A stretch of 64,000 nucleotides of DNA, taken from assembly GCA_028532985.1 (NCBI GenBank), contig JANCIK010000006.1:992001-1056000 (forward strand), written 5' to 3'. The DNA comes from Stropharia rugosoannulata. Its lineage: Eukaryota; Basidiomycota; Agaricomycetes; Agaricales; Strophariaceae. A model generated the notes under the pieces. It was given only the letters and a program-made list of their open reading frames with translations. It was not told the DNA's origin and searched no databases. Numbering within the stretch: the stretch's first letter is position 1; each line of letters begins with the position of its first letter. The translations under genes were made by a program, and so were the position numbers. Positions 12,744 through 24,900 of the stretch are shown in pieces.

Positions 12744-13593
12744 CAGAAAGTCCCGGAATTCGAAATTCCGACTGTCCGACTGTCCAGCCGGACAGTCTGT
12801 CACATCACATGGACGTATGTCACAATCAAAAACATGCACGCATCTTCACGCATCTTCCCCAAGTTAGTCTCCATTAAAACAGAGCGCCTCGCCTTGGCCT
12901 CGCAAGATCACTTTCTGCACTTATAAAGAGCATCCGAATGTCATTCTGCAGTCGATTATGCGACGATTATGTTAAAATTATAGCAACATCCTTACACGGA
13001 GATTGAAAAACATATATTTCTACTTCTATATCAACCATGCACCAATCACAAACCAATCATCACAACTATTGCATGTCACCCCAACTTTATGCTACAGCTT
13101 AATCTGCATTTAAGTACCACAAATAACAATCTTATTTTTGTGTAGCTAGCCTTGGATTCTTTTTTTGTATTACAGCCAATTAAATAACAGATTGAGTGAG
13201 GTGCGGAATGTACAGAAAACTTTCAAGAAGCCAGTGGATAAATCTGCTACTTAAATCTTTAAGTTGCGGAGACTTATAATGGTAGTACATACTGGTTGAG
13301 TAACTTCAGTCTTCGGATATGTGAGCTCAAAAGTTATGTAATCAAAGTAATTGACAGACTCACCACAGAAAGCATACCTAAGTTGTATCTAAACAAAGTA
13401 AAGAGTCCACTCTTATTCATGAAAATCATAGTACATAGATGAGGAGAAGTTGAAGGGTTAAAAATTGGTTAAAAAGTCAATGAAAACAACTTGCTGCCAC
13501 AACAAAGGGCCCGCGTTAGTCATCATTCCCTTTTGGGAGTGTCCGTCCGGCGGACAGTCGGACAGTCGGAATTTCGAAATACGGGACGCCCTC
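12744..13593. mobile_element. hAT-like non-autonomous DNA transposon, 8-bp target duplication
   Basis: The left end starts CAGAAAGTCCCGG and the right end, read inward, starts GAGGGCGTCCCGT. Both continue into the same inverted sequence TTCGAAATTCCGACTGTCCG (left about 12760, right about 13574), giving inverted repeats of roughly 50 bp. The octamer TCTGAAGG flanks the left end (12736-12743). On the right it is split by a second insertion: TCTG at 13594-13597 and TCTGAAGG at 15033-15040. An 8-bp duplication is the hAT hallmark. The 850-bp AT-rich interior has no transposase, so it would depend on enzyme from elsewhere. Confidence 0.75.
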
Positions 13594-13790
13594 TCTGCAC
13601 TGTAAAAAAAATGGGTAACCTGCAGCCGTTACCCGCATGTAGTTCTACATGCTACAAAATGTAATTGCTAATGCTATAAATAATTTTTTCTCGTTACATG
13701 CATGTACAATATAAGACTACAGAATGTCAGCCCATAAGCTACATGGGCGTAACTAATACAAACTACCGTTACACCACAGCTAAAGTTACA

Positions 13791-13856
13791 CTGGAATAGC
13801 CTTTAATGTTACTTGGAACAGCCTTTAATGTTACTTGAGACAGCCTTTAATGTTAC
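13791..13856. repeat. Three tandem 22-nt units inside the CACTG element
   Basis: Units at 13791-13812, 13813-13834 and 13835-13856 share the core CAGCCTTTAATGTTAC (the first has T for C at its first base). They probably belong to the subterminal repeat set of the host transposon. Confidence 0.85.
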
Positions 13857-14063
13857 TCGTATACAACCCATGGAAGTACTTAGGTATTCACCAAGTGCCC
13901 ACAGAGGTTACTTTAGTAAATAATGATATTACCGAACGGCGTTATTTGTAACTCGGGTCGGTACCTGTAGGTAATTGAAGGGACTACTTAATAAGGTAAC
14001 GATGGTCACTACTTCGAATGCAAAAAGAGCCTACTCTACGAATATCTTAACTCAATATTGCCT

Positions 14064-14143
14064 TTACCTGGAATCGAACCGCCAACCTCCGGCAACCAGA
14101 TGCATAGCTAGAGCAGCACGCTTTAACCACTACACCAACAGCC
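14064..14143 (-). repeat. tRNA-derived (SINE-like) sequence with Pol III A and B boxes
   Basis: On the minus strand the sequence reads GGCTGTTGGTGTAGTGGTTA, an A-box-like start, and about 40 nt later GGTTCGATTCC, a perfect B-box (14070-14080). Spacing and order are those of a tRNA promoter. The two ends do not pair into an acceptor stem and no clean anticodon arm forms, so it is a tRNA-derived relic or SINE head rather than a functional tRNA. It lies inside the CACTG element. Confidence 0.55.
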
Positions 14144-15201
14144 TTTAAAATTATTATTAGCATAATAAGTACTGGGGCGTTGCAAGCCCTTAACCTTACG
14201 GTCTTTCTACCTCTTGGGAACCAATGCGGTGTTGACTCCAAGTTGTCTCCGGCATTCCTATATGGCCCAAATATGACCTCAGTATGTGCTCCACTAATAT
14301 AACTAACCTACCACAATCTGGACTTGTTAAATTCAACAACTGAGAGCCTGGAGGGCTGCTTGAATTGAGCTTGGACAAGTTTTTCGTGGTAGCATTACTT
14401 TTCATAAAGTTATAATAGTTGTCCTCATGTTATTCTACAGCAAAAAATGAGCAAAATAAATAATAAAATTACCAACAAATTCCACAGTCCAATTTATCAA
14501 TGGACTTGATTACACGCACAAGGCTCGTGATCATATCAAGGCATACTTCTCACGGCCACAATCTTCCCATTGCCATGTTATATACTTGTTATACTATACA
14601 ATATAAAGCAACTAGAAGAGCTAGAGCAGCAGGAGTGCTTCTGACTTTTGTAATGTATTAACTAGTGTAACTTTTTGAATGTATCATAAGCATGCACACT
14701 TCTGTGTGACATAATTTGCTACTTATTGGAAGTAACTTTTGATGTTACTTCTGTGTAGTATATGTTTTTACTTTTTATAGTAACAAACTTATGTATCCAC
14801 AAAGGTTACATAAATGTAGCATATGTTGTTACCTTTGAATTGTAACCTTAACAGCTACCTAGGTATCCCTAATTGTTGCCTTTTTAAGTAATTTTCACAC
14901 ATAGCAAAAAATTGTCTAATTGGGCGCTACAACATTTTGTAACCAGATATCAGGTACAGCACCAACTGGACTACCTTTTGCTCATATTTGTTACTTAAGT
15001 AACAGCAGTTGGTACCTTTTTTTTCTGCAGTGTCTGAAGGCGTCGCTGTTCAGCCGAAACTGCATCGCAGATGAGACTGGCGCTTCAAGTTTGTGAGCGA
15101 CCAGTACGCGGAATACCAATCACTCCTATCTATCGCTCACTTTGAGCGTCGTAGGCTGGGTTTTGACGAGTTTTAGTTCCCCTTCCCCTTTTCAGCGGGG
15201 G

Positions 15202-15209
15202 TATATAAA
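15202..15209 (+). promoter_or_regulatory. TATA box of the Rds1-like gene
   Basis: TATATAAA sits 52 bp upstream of the start codon, a normal distance. CCCCT motifs just upstream (about 15179-15188) resemble stress response elements, which would suit an Rds1-type protein; this is motif evidence only. Confidence 0.55.
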
Positions 15210-15260
15210 CTTTGGACACTGCGATGTGGTACTCCAGTCAGCAACCATCTCACACACGAC

Positions 15261-16672
15261 ATGAAGACCGTAGCGATCCTCTCCTCTATCTTGTCTCTTG
15301 GTGCTAGCTTGGGAAATGCGGCACCTGCGCAATTCCCCCTGAATCTGACGCAGATTGCTCTGAACGAAACACAGGTCCCGTTCAATTTCAGTATATCCGT
15401 TAACCAGAATCTATCGGTGCCCTACGTTCCTCCAGCTGGCGGGCTCAACACCAATACGACCCCCTATTATCACCCTCTTAGTGACTTCGACTTCCAGTCA
15501 ATTGTACGTCACTGTTGTCGCTTCAAAAACATGTTACTTATCAAAATGTACCAGAATCTGGCACTGAACCAGGAATGGATAGAACTCGACCTCTTCCACC
15601 ACGGCCTCGCAATGTTCTCAGTTGAAGAGTTCGAAGCTGCCGGGCTCAACGCTGAAGATCGTTACCTCATCCAGTTCATGGCGGAACAGGAAGTCGGACA
15701 CGCCACGCTGCTCACGAACATCCTCGGTCCCGACCGCGCGGCGAAGCAGTGCACTTACCAGTACCCATTCAAGACTGTGCGCGAGTTCGTCGACTTTTGC
15801 CAAAAGCTGACACGCTTTGGAGAGTCGGGTGTATATGGCTTCCTTGAGCACCTCAATTCGCGCGACGCCGCCCAGCTATTGTTACAGAGCATCACGACTG
15901 AAGCACGCCAGCAAATGATCTTCCACCAATTCGAGGGCCTCTTCCCTATGCCGGTCTGGTTCGAGACCGGTATCACGCAGAGCATGGCGTGGACACTCCT
16001 TGCCCCCTACCTCGTAACATGCCCTGCAGAGAATCCCAGGATCGAGTGGCAGAACTTCCCCGCGCTAAACATCGTCGTGAGTCACATCTATTTTTCTTTC
16101 ATTTAATTCAATGACCTGACGATGCATACACCAGAACAACCCTAATGCCACAGGCTATTACAATACATCCATCATTGGGAACGACACGACACCGGCCATT
16201 ACACATAACAGATCAGAGCCTCTCTCATTCCCTGGTCGTGAAGTCTATCTTACATGGGAGTTGCCCGGAAAAATTGTTTCATACAACAACAGCTACGTGA
16301 CAAGCACTTCAGCTGGCGCCCCTAAGGTGACTGTCAGCACTATTTAGTTATGCATCTGCTTACATTACGGTACTGTAGTACGTGGCTTGGGTGTCACAGC
16401 TGAACACCACGTTCACTGAGCTGCTCAACATTGATGGCCAAAGCGGCATGACATATCAGCCTGATGGAAGGGTCTTTGGTGACGATACGGCCCCCATCGT
16501 CAATGGAACTATGTATGTTATTACTGCTCCTGTTCAAGTCTATTTGCCCCTGCTCACCAATTTTTCTAGGTTTATTGCAATTACGGATGCAAATATTACC
16601 ATTACCCCTGCGAACATTTCCATGTTGAACCCTCACATTGTCGCAGGGCCCGCTTTATACCAGTCTGGCTGA
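15261..16672 (+). CDS. Rds1-like secreted protein with ferritin-like domain
   Basis: Fission yeast Rds1 is a stress- and nutrient-responsive protein of unknown biochemistry, and its relatives carry a ferritin-like helical domain. Four exons (15261-15503, 15555-16076, 16135-16326, 16379-16672) join to 416 residues. The N-terminus is a signal peptide (MKTVAILSSILSLGASLGNA). The ferritin-like region runs from about residue 80 to 235 with NLALNQEWIELDLFHHGLAMF, FMAEQEVGHATLLTNILGP and ITTEARQQMIFH, whose E-x6-[YH] and ExxxH patterns suit a di-iron site, though metal binding is not proven. The C-terminal third is a Thr/Asn-rich beta-type region. The gene is intact although it begins only 228 bp after the nested transposons. 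Confidence 0.85.
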
Positions 16673-17084
16673 TAAATCAGTCGTGTGTCCTTCTCTGTAT
16701 TTTGCGACATATTTATGATGTATCCTACCATCATCGTAATTTATAATACCATTTCCTGCGCGTTGTTTTTTTTTACGCTTTGTGCACAGCTCAGATTTAC
16801 CGGAACCCGAACGACGCAAAGGCATACCGCCGCCGCAATCTCAGTGGCGCGGTCAGTTATATTTTAAGACAGCTGAGCACGTTCAGGGGAAAAGGATCAT
16901 CATTACGGCACGGGGCATACTGAATTTGCCTGCATAGCAGCTCTCCGATACCGATTCGGAATCTAGGCGTTGAAGTCATCAGCAAACTACTTACAGACTT
17001 GGCATTATCTGTCTAAGTACTTTGTCTTTTACAACAAATATAAATATGGCGACTGTAGTAGTTAACAAGTAGTAGTATACGACA
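16673..17084. other. Convergent intergenic spacer
   Basis: Shared 3' flank of the Rds1-like gene (+) and the DUF6534 gene (-). No other gene seen. Confidence 0.5.
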
Positions 17085-18987
17085 TTACACTTTCCTTCTG
17101 CCATTTGGGCTATCAGGCTCATCCATTCGAATGTTTGCCTCGCTTTCTGCCTGAACAGATAAACCAGACTCCTGATAAATCTCAGATATAAGTTTCAACA
17201 GCGTAGAGAAAAGATACATACCCCGACATTGCTTGAATGACTCATTCCACGGATGACCAAAGCGCTGCCTGGATTCATGGAACTATCAAACATGTCTCCA
17301 GAGGAGAAAGTGCCATTTTTCACGTAGGCCCTAGAGTTCAAGTTCACCAGTAAAGCACTAAAGTATAGACTGCAAAGTGGGAATTCCAGTATGGTGTAAG
17401 TTAAATCATCCGGAAATATGTTGAGCTAGAGACAATCGACATTCAGTCGCTTACCCCAAGTAATATTTTCAAGAACATACCAGGGCAACAATAATTGCTG
17501 CACATACTGCAGTCAGGGTCCCACTTCCAACAGAAATAATTAACAGTCGCAGGATGAGTTTCTTAGAACTAACAGAACCTGTTAGACAAGGATTAAGCTG
17601 GATCATAAGTTCAGACCTTTGGAAGTAGGTAGTTGTTCTTGACATAAGAAACACCATTGCACATGCTATAAAGGTATCAATTATCAATGAAACACAGCGA
17701 AATGCCGTGCCAATATGCTAGATAGCCTCACATTAGCATATGATATTAGTGTAACGATTAACCTACAATCTCCAAAGCTGAACTAAGAGCCATTATTGGT
17801 TTTCCAATACTGAATAAAACCAGAACATTAGCTTATACGCCGGTCATAAGGATACATACATACCCTCTGACTGTATAGACTGGTTAAAGAGTTAGTGTAA
17901 TAAGGGCAATACCATCAAAGTGGCCATACCTATAACTGAACCTATTCGATATATTAAAGAGCAAATTCATGGGATGTAAAAAAATAAACGCACATATCTC
18001 GAAGAGAATAAGGCACCCCTTAATATATCACATATAATTAGTAACGGCTTCTGAGAATGAGCAAATAAAATTACAATTATTGGTGCAAATGCGATACTAA
18101 GTCTCATAATGTACTTCTTGCTATGGAACCGCCCATCTGAGATAATGTTACTACATATAGTCAGTATACACTTCAAAAACTGCTCACAGAGGTATACACG
18201 TCGTGCAAAATAAACTTGTACAATAACTATAACAATGTGCTATTAAACAGTACACATTAGTAAAGTAATAGTGAAGAGATAGATATGATTATACTGACTG
18301 AAACCCACAAACGATGCTTTATAGTATTAGATTAAAAGTCGAGCAGCATATAATTCACTAACCAGAATAAGTCTAAATATGGCATCAGTTAGCCAGAATT
18401 CCTGTGAGCCAGAAATTGGACAAACGCTTGTACATCAAATAACCCGGCAATTCTTCCGTACTGCTTTATTAGTACATTCCACGCTGGATGACAAGATTAA
18501 AATACGAGCTACAGTTAAGAGTAAAAATTACCTCCAGCCACCATTAGTGTTTGGTTTGCAGTGTCAGCAACCCTAATTTTATCATTATATATTACTCAAA
18601 TTTGGCCAGCGGGCTACCTTACCAAAGTATGGCAATCTAAACAGTCATTATTAATAGTTTATGTATATGCAATTATATTGCACACGCACCAGAACCTTGA
18701 GCAGAGCAGGATCTGAATTGCAACTGAAGTCAATAGGTCAGATTCATAGAGTAATACAAAGGAAGGATATATTAGTACTGTAATGAGTAGATAAATCTGT
18801 AATAATTTGGTTATTAATCTTCTCTACAATAAAAAAAAATAAAGAATTACGCTTGCAGTCCAGATATTCCGTAAACAATGGATGAAAGTACTATTCCGAC
18901 TAAAATTGCCCCAAATGAAGTCCAGATGTCGAGTATAATTGGATTCTCAACAGGTAGAGTAGACGTAGTCTCGGTGAAGTTGAACAT
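17085..18987 (-). CDS. DUF6534-type seven-helix membrane protein
   Basis: DUF6534 proteins are a large mushroom family of about 300-residue multi-pass membrane proteins with unknown function. Exon 1 (18851-18987) encodes MFNFTETT and a first helix (GAILVGIVLSSIVYGISGLQ). Further pieces read IAILW joined to VADTANQTLMVAG, then VQVYFARRVYL, IIDTFIACAMVFLM, LILRLLIISVGSGTLTAVCA, and exon 17222-17425 starting LNIFPDDLTYTILEFPLCSL and reaching LLVNLNSR. The last exon (17085-17150) ends with TAA at 17085-17087. Helix order and the final L-x-N-S-R match the family. Joins between about 18200 and 18700 are not all resolved, so local decay is possible. Confidence 0.72.
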
Positions 18988-21968
18988 ATCATCAGCAAGG
19001 GTTGTGCCAGTCCGTCGTTGGAATCTACTAGCTCTTAAATGACGTGAATTTATTTATAGGACCGAATAGAACTACAAGATATATGATCGAGAGCTGAAAC
19101 AAAGGGAAACAGTTTGTTGCATCACGTACTATCAAGTATCACCACTGCCCGTTCTTTAATTGAACCAGATGTATTTTGAATAATGAATACAGCTATTTCC
19201 ATTTGAGAGAAGCATGTAAGTTCGCATCTTATAGAGAAAACATGCGTGAACTCGAAAATATAAACATAAAATCAACACTACGTATTATAGAACTTATATT
19301 CACCCTAATACTGTCCGCGACGGTGACCAATTTATCCGTGCTCCGTCCACTCAAATACAGACACGTATCACAACAAACCCTGATATACTTATAACAAGTT
19401 GTATAATGGCATTGGCATTGCCGTCCTTATTCTCATGGCTAACCATGATGGGAGTGAAGCGAGTGGCATGGATGCAGCCGTGTATGGATAAACAGTGTTG
19501 AGAACACAGAACATTCTATATCGGCAATGCTGCGGCACGTGTGAATAAGTGTGAAATTAATAACACTGTGGCGTGTAGAGTAGACATTGCGTATGAACTC
19601 GGGGAAAGTCGAGTCCATACTATACGATCGGGAAAAGGATCAACGCTCCAATTAGAACTCCAATCCGACTGCTTATTTAGCATAAAATCTCTGGTACGTA
19701 ACATGGCTATTAAAAGTTCTTTATCTGCTTTGGTTAATTAGCACTATCCCTGGATTTATTTCTATCCCGACCTGAACTCAAAAACACCTAGACTTCCACA
19801 GTGTTATATGAGTATATCCGTGGCTAATCAAATACTACTTGAGCACTGATTCTATCACTCACGAATACATAATTGTTTGCAGTCGAGGACTGCATCGACT
19901 TCTGCTTGATGATGGTACACCAGACTCTCACATTGGACGGACTTAACATACCAAAGGGAGGAAGGTTTGCTCACGAAGAGATCAGATCCGTCAAAGCTGT
20001 GTCACCTCATGCATCATCATGGTCCAAGCGCATGACTCGGCAATCTCTTTTCCTACCTGATTTGTGGTACCTCCCGACGTGATACTTTGCCCGGATCCTG
20101 GTACATCAGGTAGGACAACGTCTGAAGGCGCTTTGTTTGTCCAGGTATTTATATCTTACCTGGACTGGAGACTTATATATAACGCATCATGCATCACACC
20201 TTATCTTTGCCGCGGCCCTATACAACTGAGGCCGAATCCCGATGTAGCAAAAATACTCAATTCACGCACGGGGATGTGCAATACTCTGCATTTCTGTACA
20301 GTATGGATGAGTGTGTGCATGTGCAGGTGCGGTGTGCAGTGTGTCACGGTGCAGGCAGCGTCCTCGCTGTATGTAGGGGGGTGCGTGTAGCGTGTGAGCG
20401 CGAGATCTGTGCTCGGAGTGTGCATGTATAGGCGAGTCATGTGAGGGTATCTTCGCACATGTGGAATATGCGCGTTGTATGCGCGAGTGTGTCCCTCTGT
20501 GTCGTGTACGGGCGTGTGCTTAGGCAAAGATATGTGCGCTGTGTCCTGGTTGTGCGAGTAAGCGTGACATTCTATTGTACAGCCCTATGAATATACACCG
20601 ATATTGCGCCACCATATAATACTGTCAATTCTATACTGAAGTGAAACAAAGATCGCCTGCGGCACCAGCTGGTTCAATACTGCCAGTACTGAAGTACTGA
20701 AGCTGAGCTTGAAGTACTGACCCGACGGTTTCACCAACACTTGTCTCACGACTCCCAAACGATTCACACGCCTCGCATACTACACCTTCTGCGCAAAGGC
20801 GCCTGATTTGCCGCCCACAAAAAAAACACAAATGCCACACAAATCCACATTTTCTCTCTCGTACACACACCTATGGAGCGTCTATCTCTTCCAATTACTT
20901 CCTACCTGGGCCGGGCCTCGGAGGCGTACATATGCACCCGGGTCGCCGCGCTGACCGCCGCGATATTGTAGAACTCATTCAACATACACGTAGTGTCATT
21001 CAAGTGCGCCGGAGATGCCCTTGATTCACTGCCCATAACAGCACGAACCGTGTAAGTGCTCCTTTCTAGCAATGCCAGTGTGCTGTTGTGACCGCGAATG
21101 ACGATTAGCAGTGAGACAAGGCGATTCTGACAGGCCCACAGACAGCGCCCAAATATATTCATAGTCTAATCGAATATTCGTTGGAAAGGGGTCCCAGAAG
21201 TGGACGTATATTTATGGTTGAACTATAGGTCTATATCATCTTGTAGATGATCAGTCAGAATCAGAATGTCCAAAACAATGGTTTATCTGATACCATCTAG
21301 CTATTCGGAGTTGGGCAGCTGGGAGCGGGGAATCTGGGTCAGATGAGAGCATGTTGGAAGTAATTAAAGTCATGATGCATTGTTCGAAGACAACGCGGGT
21401 GCCCGCCCCCGCTTTTAAGTGCTTCATGTGAATAATTTGGCGGTCGCATATCTCATGGCCCATTTCCGGATTCCAAAGTCCGGATGCCACCAGGCATCTT
21501 CCGCTTGACACAAATATGCCCTCTGTGTCACATGTGTGTCGCATGTGGCGGCGCACGTATAGTTGTCGACAACACGATATGTATTATATACTACCTGACT
21601 GTGTGTCCAGTCCCTTTCCCCCGGTATGCCCGCCAGAAACTTTTTCCGACTTCCCAGACGTCTGCTTCTGACGTGCACATTGACGGAAACAGCACATCGC
21701 AGAAGCAGGTCGCAAAATAATGCATTACATGACATAACAAGCACGCTGAACACTTGCGCTGGAGAGGGATGGGCAACCTCCCACGCGCAAGCAGACCAGC
21801 TTAACGTTAACGCAGGATGTGACATGCAATTCTCGAGCATTTCTGCCGCGTTTTCTTGCACGTAGACGATTAAGCTCTTCTTAGTCGGTCTATACTGGAG
21901 CTATAGTGTGTCACAGCCTCTGTAAATTGCTGTATGGATTTGTTTCAAAATCGAATAAGCAACCCTAT
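18988..21968. other. Long region without recognisable genes
   Basis: About 3 kb between the start of the DUF6534 gene and the end of MCD4. Frames are short and none shows a family signature. The fragment around 19880-19970 looks mildly exon-like after a TTTGCAG acceptor but leads nowhere. A GT-rich low-complexity tract is listed separately. Confidence 0.5.
20290..20520. repeat. GT/TG-rich low-complexity tract
   Basis: Imperfect GTGTGC/GTGCG-type repeats on the plus strand (for example GTGTGCATGTGCAGGTGCGG near 20310). Open frames across it are a by-product of the repeat composition. Confidence 0.7.
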
Positions 21969-24900
21969 CTAATTGTTCTTTGATAACAGCTCCTCTCGAC
22001 GATGTTTGGTTAGTGCATCTTTCATCAAGTACTCCCCAACTACGCAGAATAACACTGCCCATATGAGTAGCATGGATGCAATGCAGAAGTTTGTTAATGA
22101 CTGTCCGATCTCTTGCCATGAATCGGTGTCTTTGACATTCAGAAAGAACGCAAGTGTGATCCCTATTCAGAGAGTATCTTGAGTGTCAGATATGCTATCA
22201 TTAACGCAGAATTAATGAAAGACAGACCATTGGCTATTGATAACGTAATAAACAGCAAGTAGAAGCGTGGAAGGGCCAGAGAATTGTTCAGAGAAGCAAA
22301 TGCAACGGCGAGCATCATGAAAGGACCAATTATCTTGTATGTCTAAACCCAAGTGAACAAAATTATTTACTGCTAGTACATGACATTCAAACTTGGAGGT
22401 AGGGACTCACAAGTAGCATCAGCACATAGAAAGGATTAAACGTCGTGATCAGGCGAAAAACGGGCGTCAAGTAGAACGACCTTGTTTTTTATTTGGGAAA
22501 ATAAAATATTCCTAAGTCAGCCCACCTTTACCGAATTTTCTAGAAGGTAAGCTACATACGACAGCGATGGTTTGCTAAGTAGTGGATAGGCATATTCTTG
22601 TTAACAAAGCTCGCAATCCCAGAAGGCTAGATCACTTACTTTCCAGTTCCGAAAAAAGCAACCTGGACGAAAAGCAAAAAGAACAATGCAATTCTTATAT
22701 GATCTGGTTCAAGGCGTTTCCCCCCTAACTGCGGAGCTTTTCCGGTAGTTTTCTCCCCACAAGTAGTGGACAGCGCGACGCGGCTCAGCGTCTGCTCAAC
22801 GCACACCCATGCCATTAGTAATGTCGAGAACGAGACGAAAAAAAGGCATTCAACACTAATAGACAGAATGACAAAGCATGGGCCAAAACCCAAGAACAAT
22901 GTGAGAGCCTTGCCGTATATGTCTTTATACAGATTCTGCAGAACGAATGCTGTGATAGTGGCCACCGCTGTCCCAACGGTTCACATTAACTCCCGAAAGC
23001 AGAACTGTGCAATACGCACCTAGTATAGCCCAGCCAGCTCTTTGGTTTATGAGGGGCACTCCACTCCTTGCCTGGAGGGAATTGATGGAGGACACGGTAA
23101 CCGCCAATGTAATCAATATCATTATACTCTGCGTGACTACATCAGAAGAGAAATATTAGAGCAACATGGAATTTTCACCTGAATAATAACAGTCCATGCT
23201 ATCATCGTGTTCTGTTTACTTTGTGTACCAGAGCGAATATGCATCAAGCCTTTGTAACCGGTCAAAAGCATTGCAAAGACGCCAAGAACACTAGGATTCA
23301 GAGCATAAGCTGATGGATGAGATGTATTTGACACAATTATCATTGGAGACTTACATGGCCCATTTATTCTCGGTTTTGTCCGGGGAAAGGAAGGGGAAAA
23401 TAGAGGTGATTAGACATGAGGCGACCCAAAATGTAGTAACAACAGGATCAACAGCGAACAGCCGCTTTTCCCAGAAAGCAGGCCATAACAAGCCAATAAT
23501 AAACAGATCAATGCTCCAAACAGACTGATGCATATAGCCGGCCTTATAAAGTCTTTGAATAATTGTACGAGCAAGACAGTCAACAATCTACGCACCGCTA
23601 TGCCTATCAAGCCTACTAATGTGTATGTCGCTGTTAAGAGCTGTGGCGTACCATGCCACAATTTCATCGGTAGTCTCATAGATAGAATCTTGACAGCTAC
23701 CTGGTGCCAGAAAAAGATCGGAAAAGAAATGTAAAAATAGAACCGTAGTGAGAGGCTCTGAAGGGTAAAAAGAACCCAGAACATGATTAAAGTTATCAAG
23801 CTCCCCACAGTTATAGCTGTATTAGTGGACGGTCGCTTCAAGTGTCCAGTTTCGAGCGCTTCCATGGACTCGAAGCTACATAAGAGAGTGTACGCAGCCC
23901 ACCCTGTGTATGCCACAATCACAACGCTTCGAACAAGAAGCCGGTTATAGGTCTGTAGATAGTGCAAGCCCCCAAGACCGTATCGAATAGCTGTGAGTGA
24001 TAATTGACGAGCTTCATGCCACTTCCCTCGTGCGATTAACCATTCAATTTCAGAGATGATGTAAGTAACATCTGCGGTTTCTTCATATGTCGCAGGGTGA
24101 TACGGAGTGTAGAAGAAAGAGTCCTTGCGATGCAGCTCTATGTAAATTATGTTATCCAACACTTATCGTATATCTCTGTAATGTCCAACACGTACCGTCC
24201 CTTACTCTGTAGTGCTCCAGGATAACTCTGGCATTAGTGGCTGAAGTTTGAGCTATAAACTTCTCTCCTACGTCATGGTGAAGGTATCCTGGCTTCCGAG
24301 GGTATATGTCGGGCAGAATTCCAACACAATTAACTGGCCAGTCAATGCCAATAAGTGTTGCTATGAGCGCTGCAATATCCGCCTGCTCTACGTCTCTGCG
24401 CATCAGATGGTTTAACTGCCATGTTTGTGAGAATTTATCATGAGAACTTGTGTTCCCTTCTTGCAGCGGTCCCCTAAGCCCACTACCCCAAGCGATCAGC
24501 GGTGTCATAGTATTATCTGGGTCTACAAATGTGGGAAGAAGTTCTTGGTTAAAAAATCGTGCAAAGTAAGTACACCGTTAATACTCACGTCCATCACCAT
24601 GATTTCCGGTAGCAGACATGCCGTGGTCTGCAGTAAAGATAAAACTTGTACTGTTGTCTTGGAAAAACTGGTCCACCTGCATCTCGATTTCTCGTACAAT
24701 GTCGTCTACCACTTGAATATTGTACATGTACTCCTAATACGTACAGGTCAGTAGAGTACGCTATAAATAGAATCAGTAATCCTATCGGATACCTTTGAAT
24801 GTGGTCCGTATGAGTGACCGGTCGTGTCTATACCGAGCAAATGGAGAAATATGATAACTTTCTCTTTACGCAGGGAATCACGAAGTGTCACGTCAATTGT

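Larger units (their letters stand above)
13598..15032. mobile_element. CACTG-ended DNA transposon nested in the hAT-like element's target site
   Basis: The left end reads CACTGTAAAAAAAATGGGTA and the right end, on the other strand, CACTGCAGAAAAAAAAGGTA. The 1435-bp element is flanked by TCTG on both sides (13594-13597, 15033-15036). CACTG/CACTA termini suggest an EnSpm/CMC-type element, although those usually make 3-bp duplications. GTTAC/GTAAC motifs are scattered throughout, like the subterminal repeats of such elements, and a 22-nt triplicate lies at 13791-13856. No transposase frame is visible. Confidence 0.65.

Noticed and set aside
14064..14143. Functional tRNA gene
   Set aside because: The promoter boxes are good but the acceptor stem does not pair and no anticodon arm can be drawn.
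20189..20527. Overlapping frames on both strands in the GT-rich tract
   Set aside because: Low-complexity DNA opens several frames at once; no splice pattern or motif supports coding.
23500..23600. Apparent frameshift in MCD4 between a 250-residue frame and the frame encoding [11 protein letters not shown]
   Set aside because: An intron with donor GTGCGT (23595) and acceptor ATAAG (23543) joins the two in phase and leaves the conserved [10 protein letters not shown] segment, so the gene can be intact.
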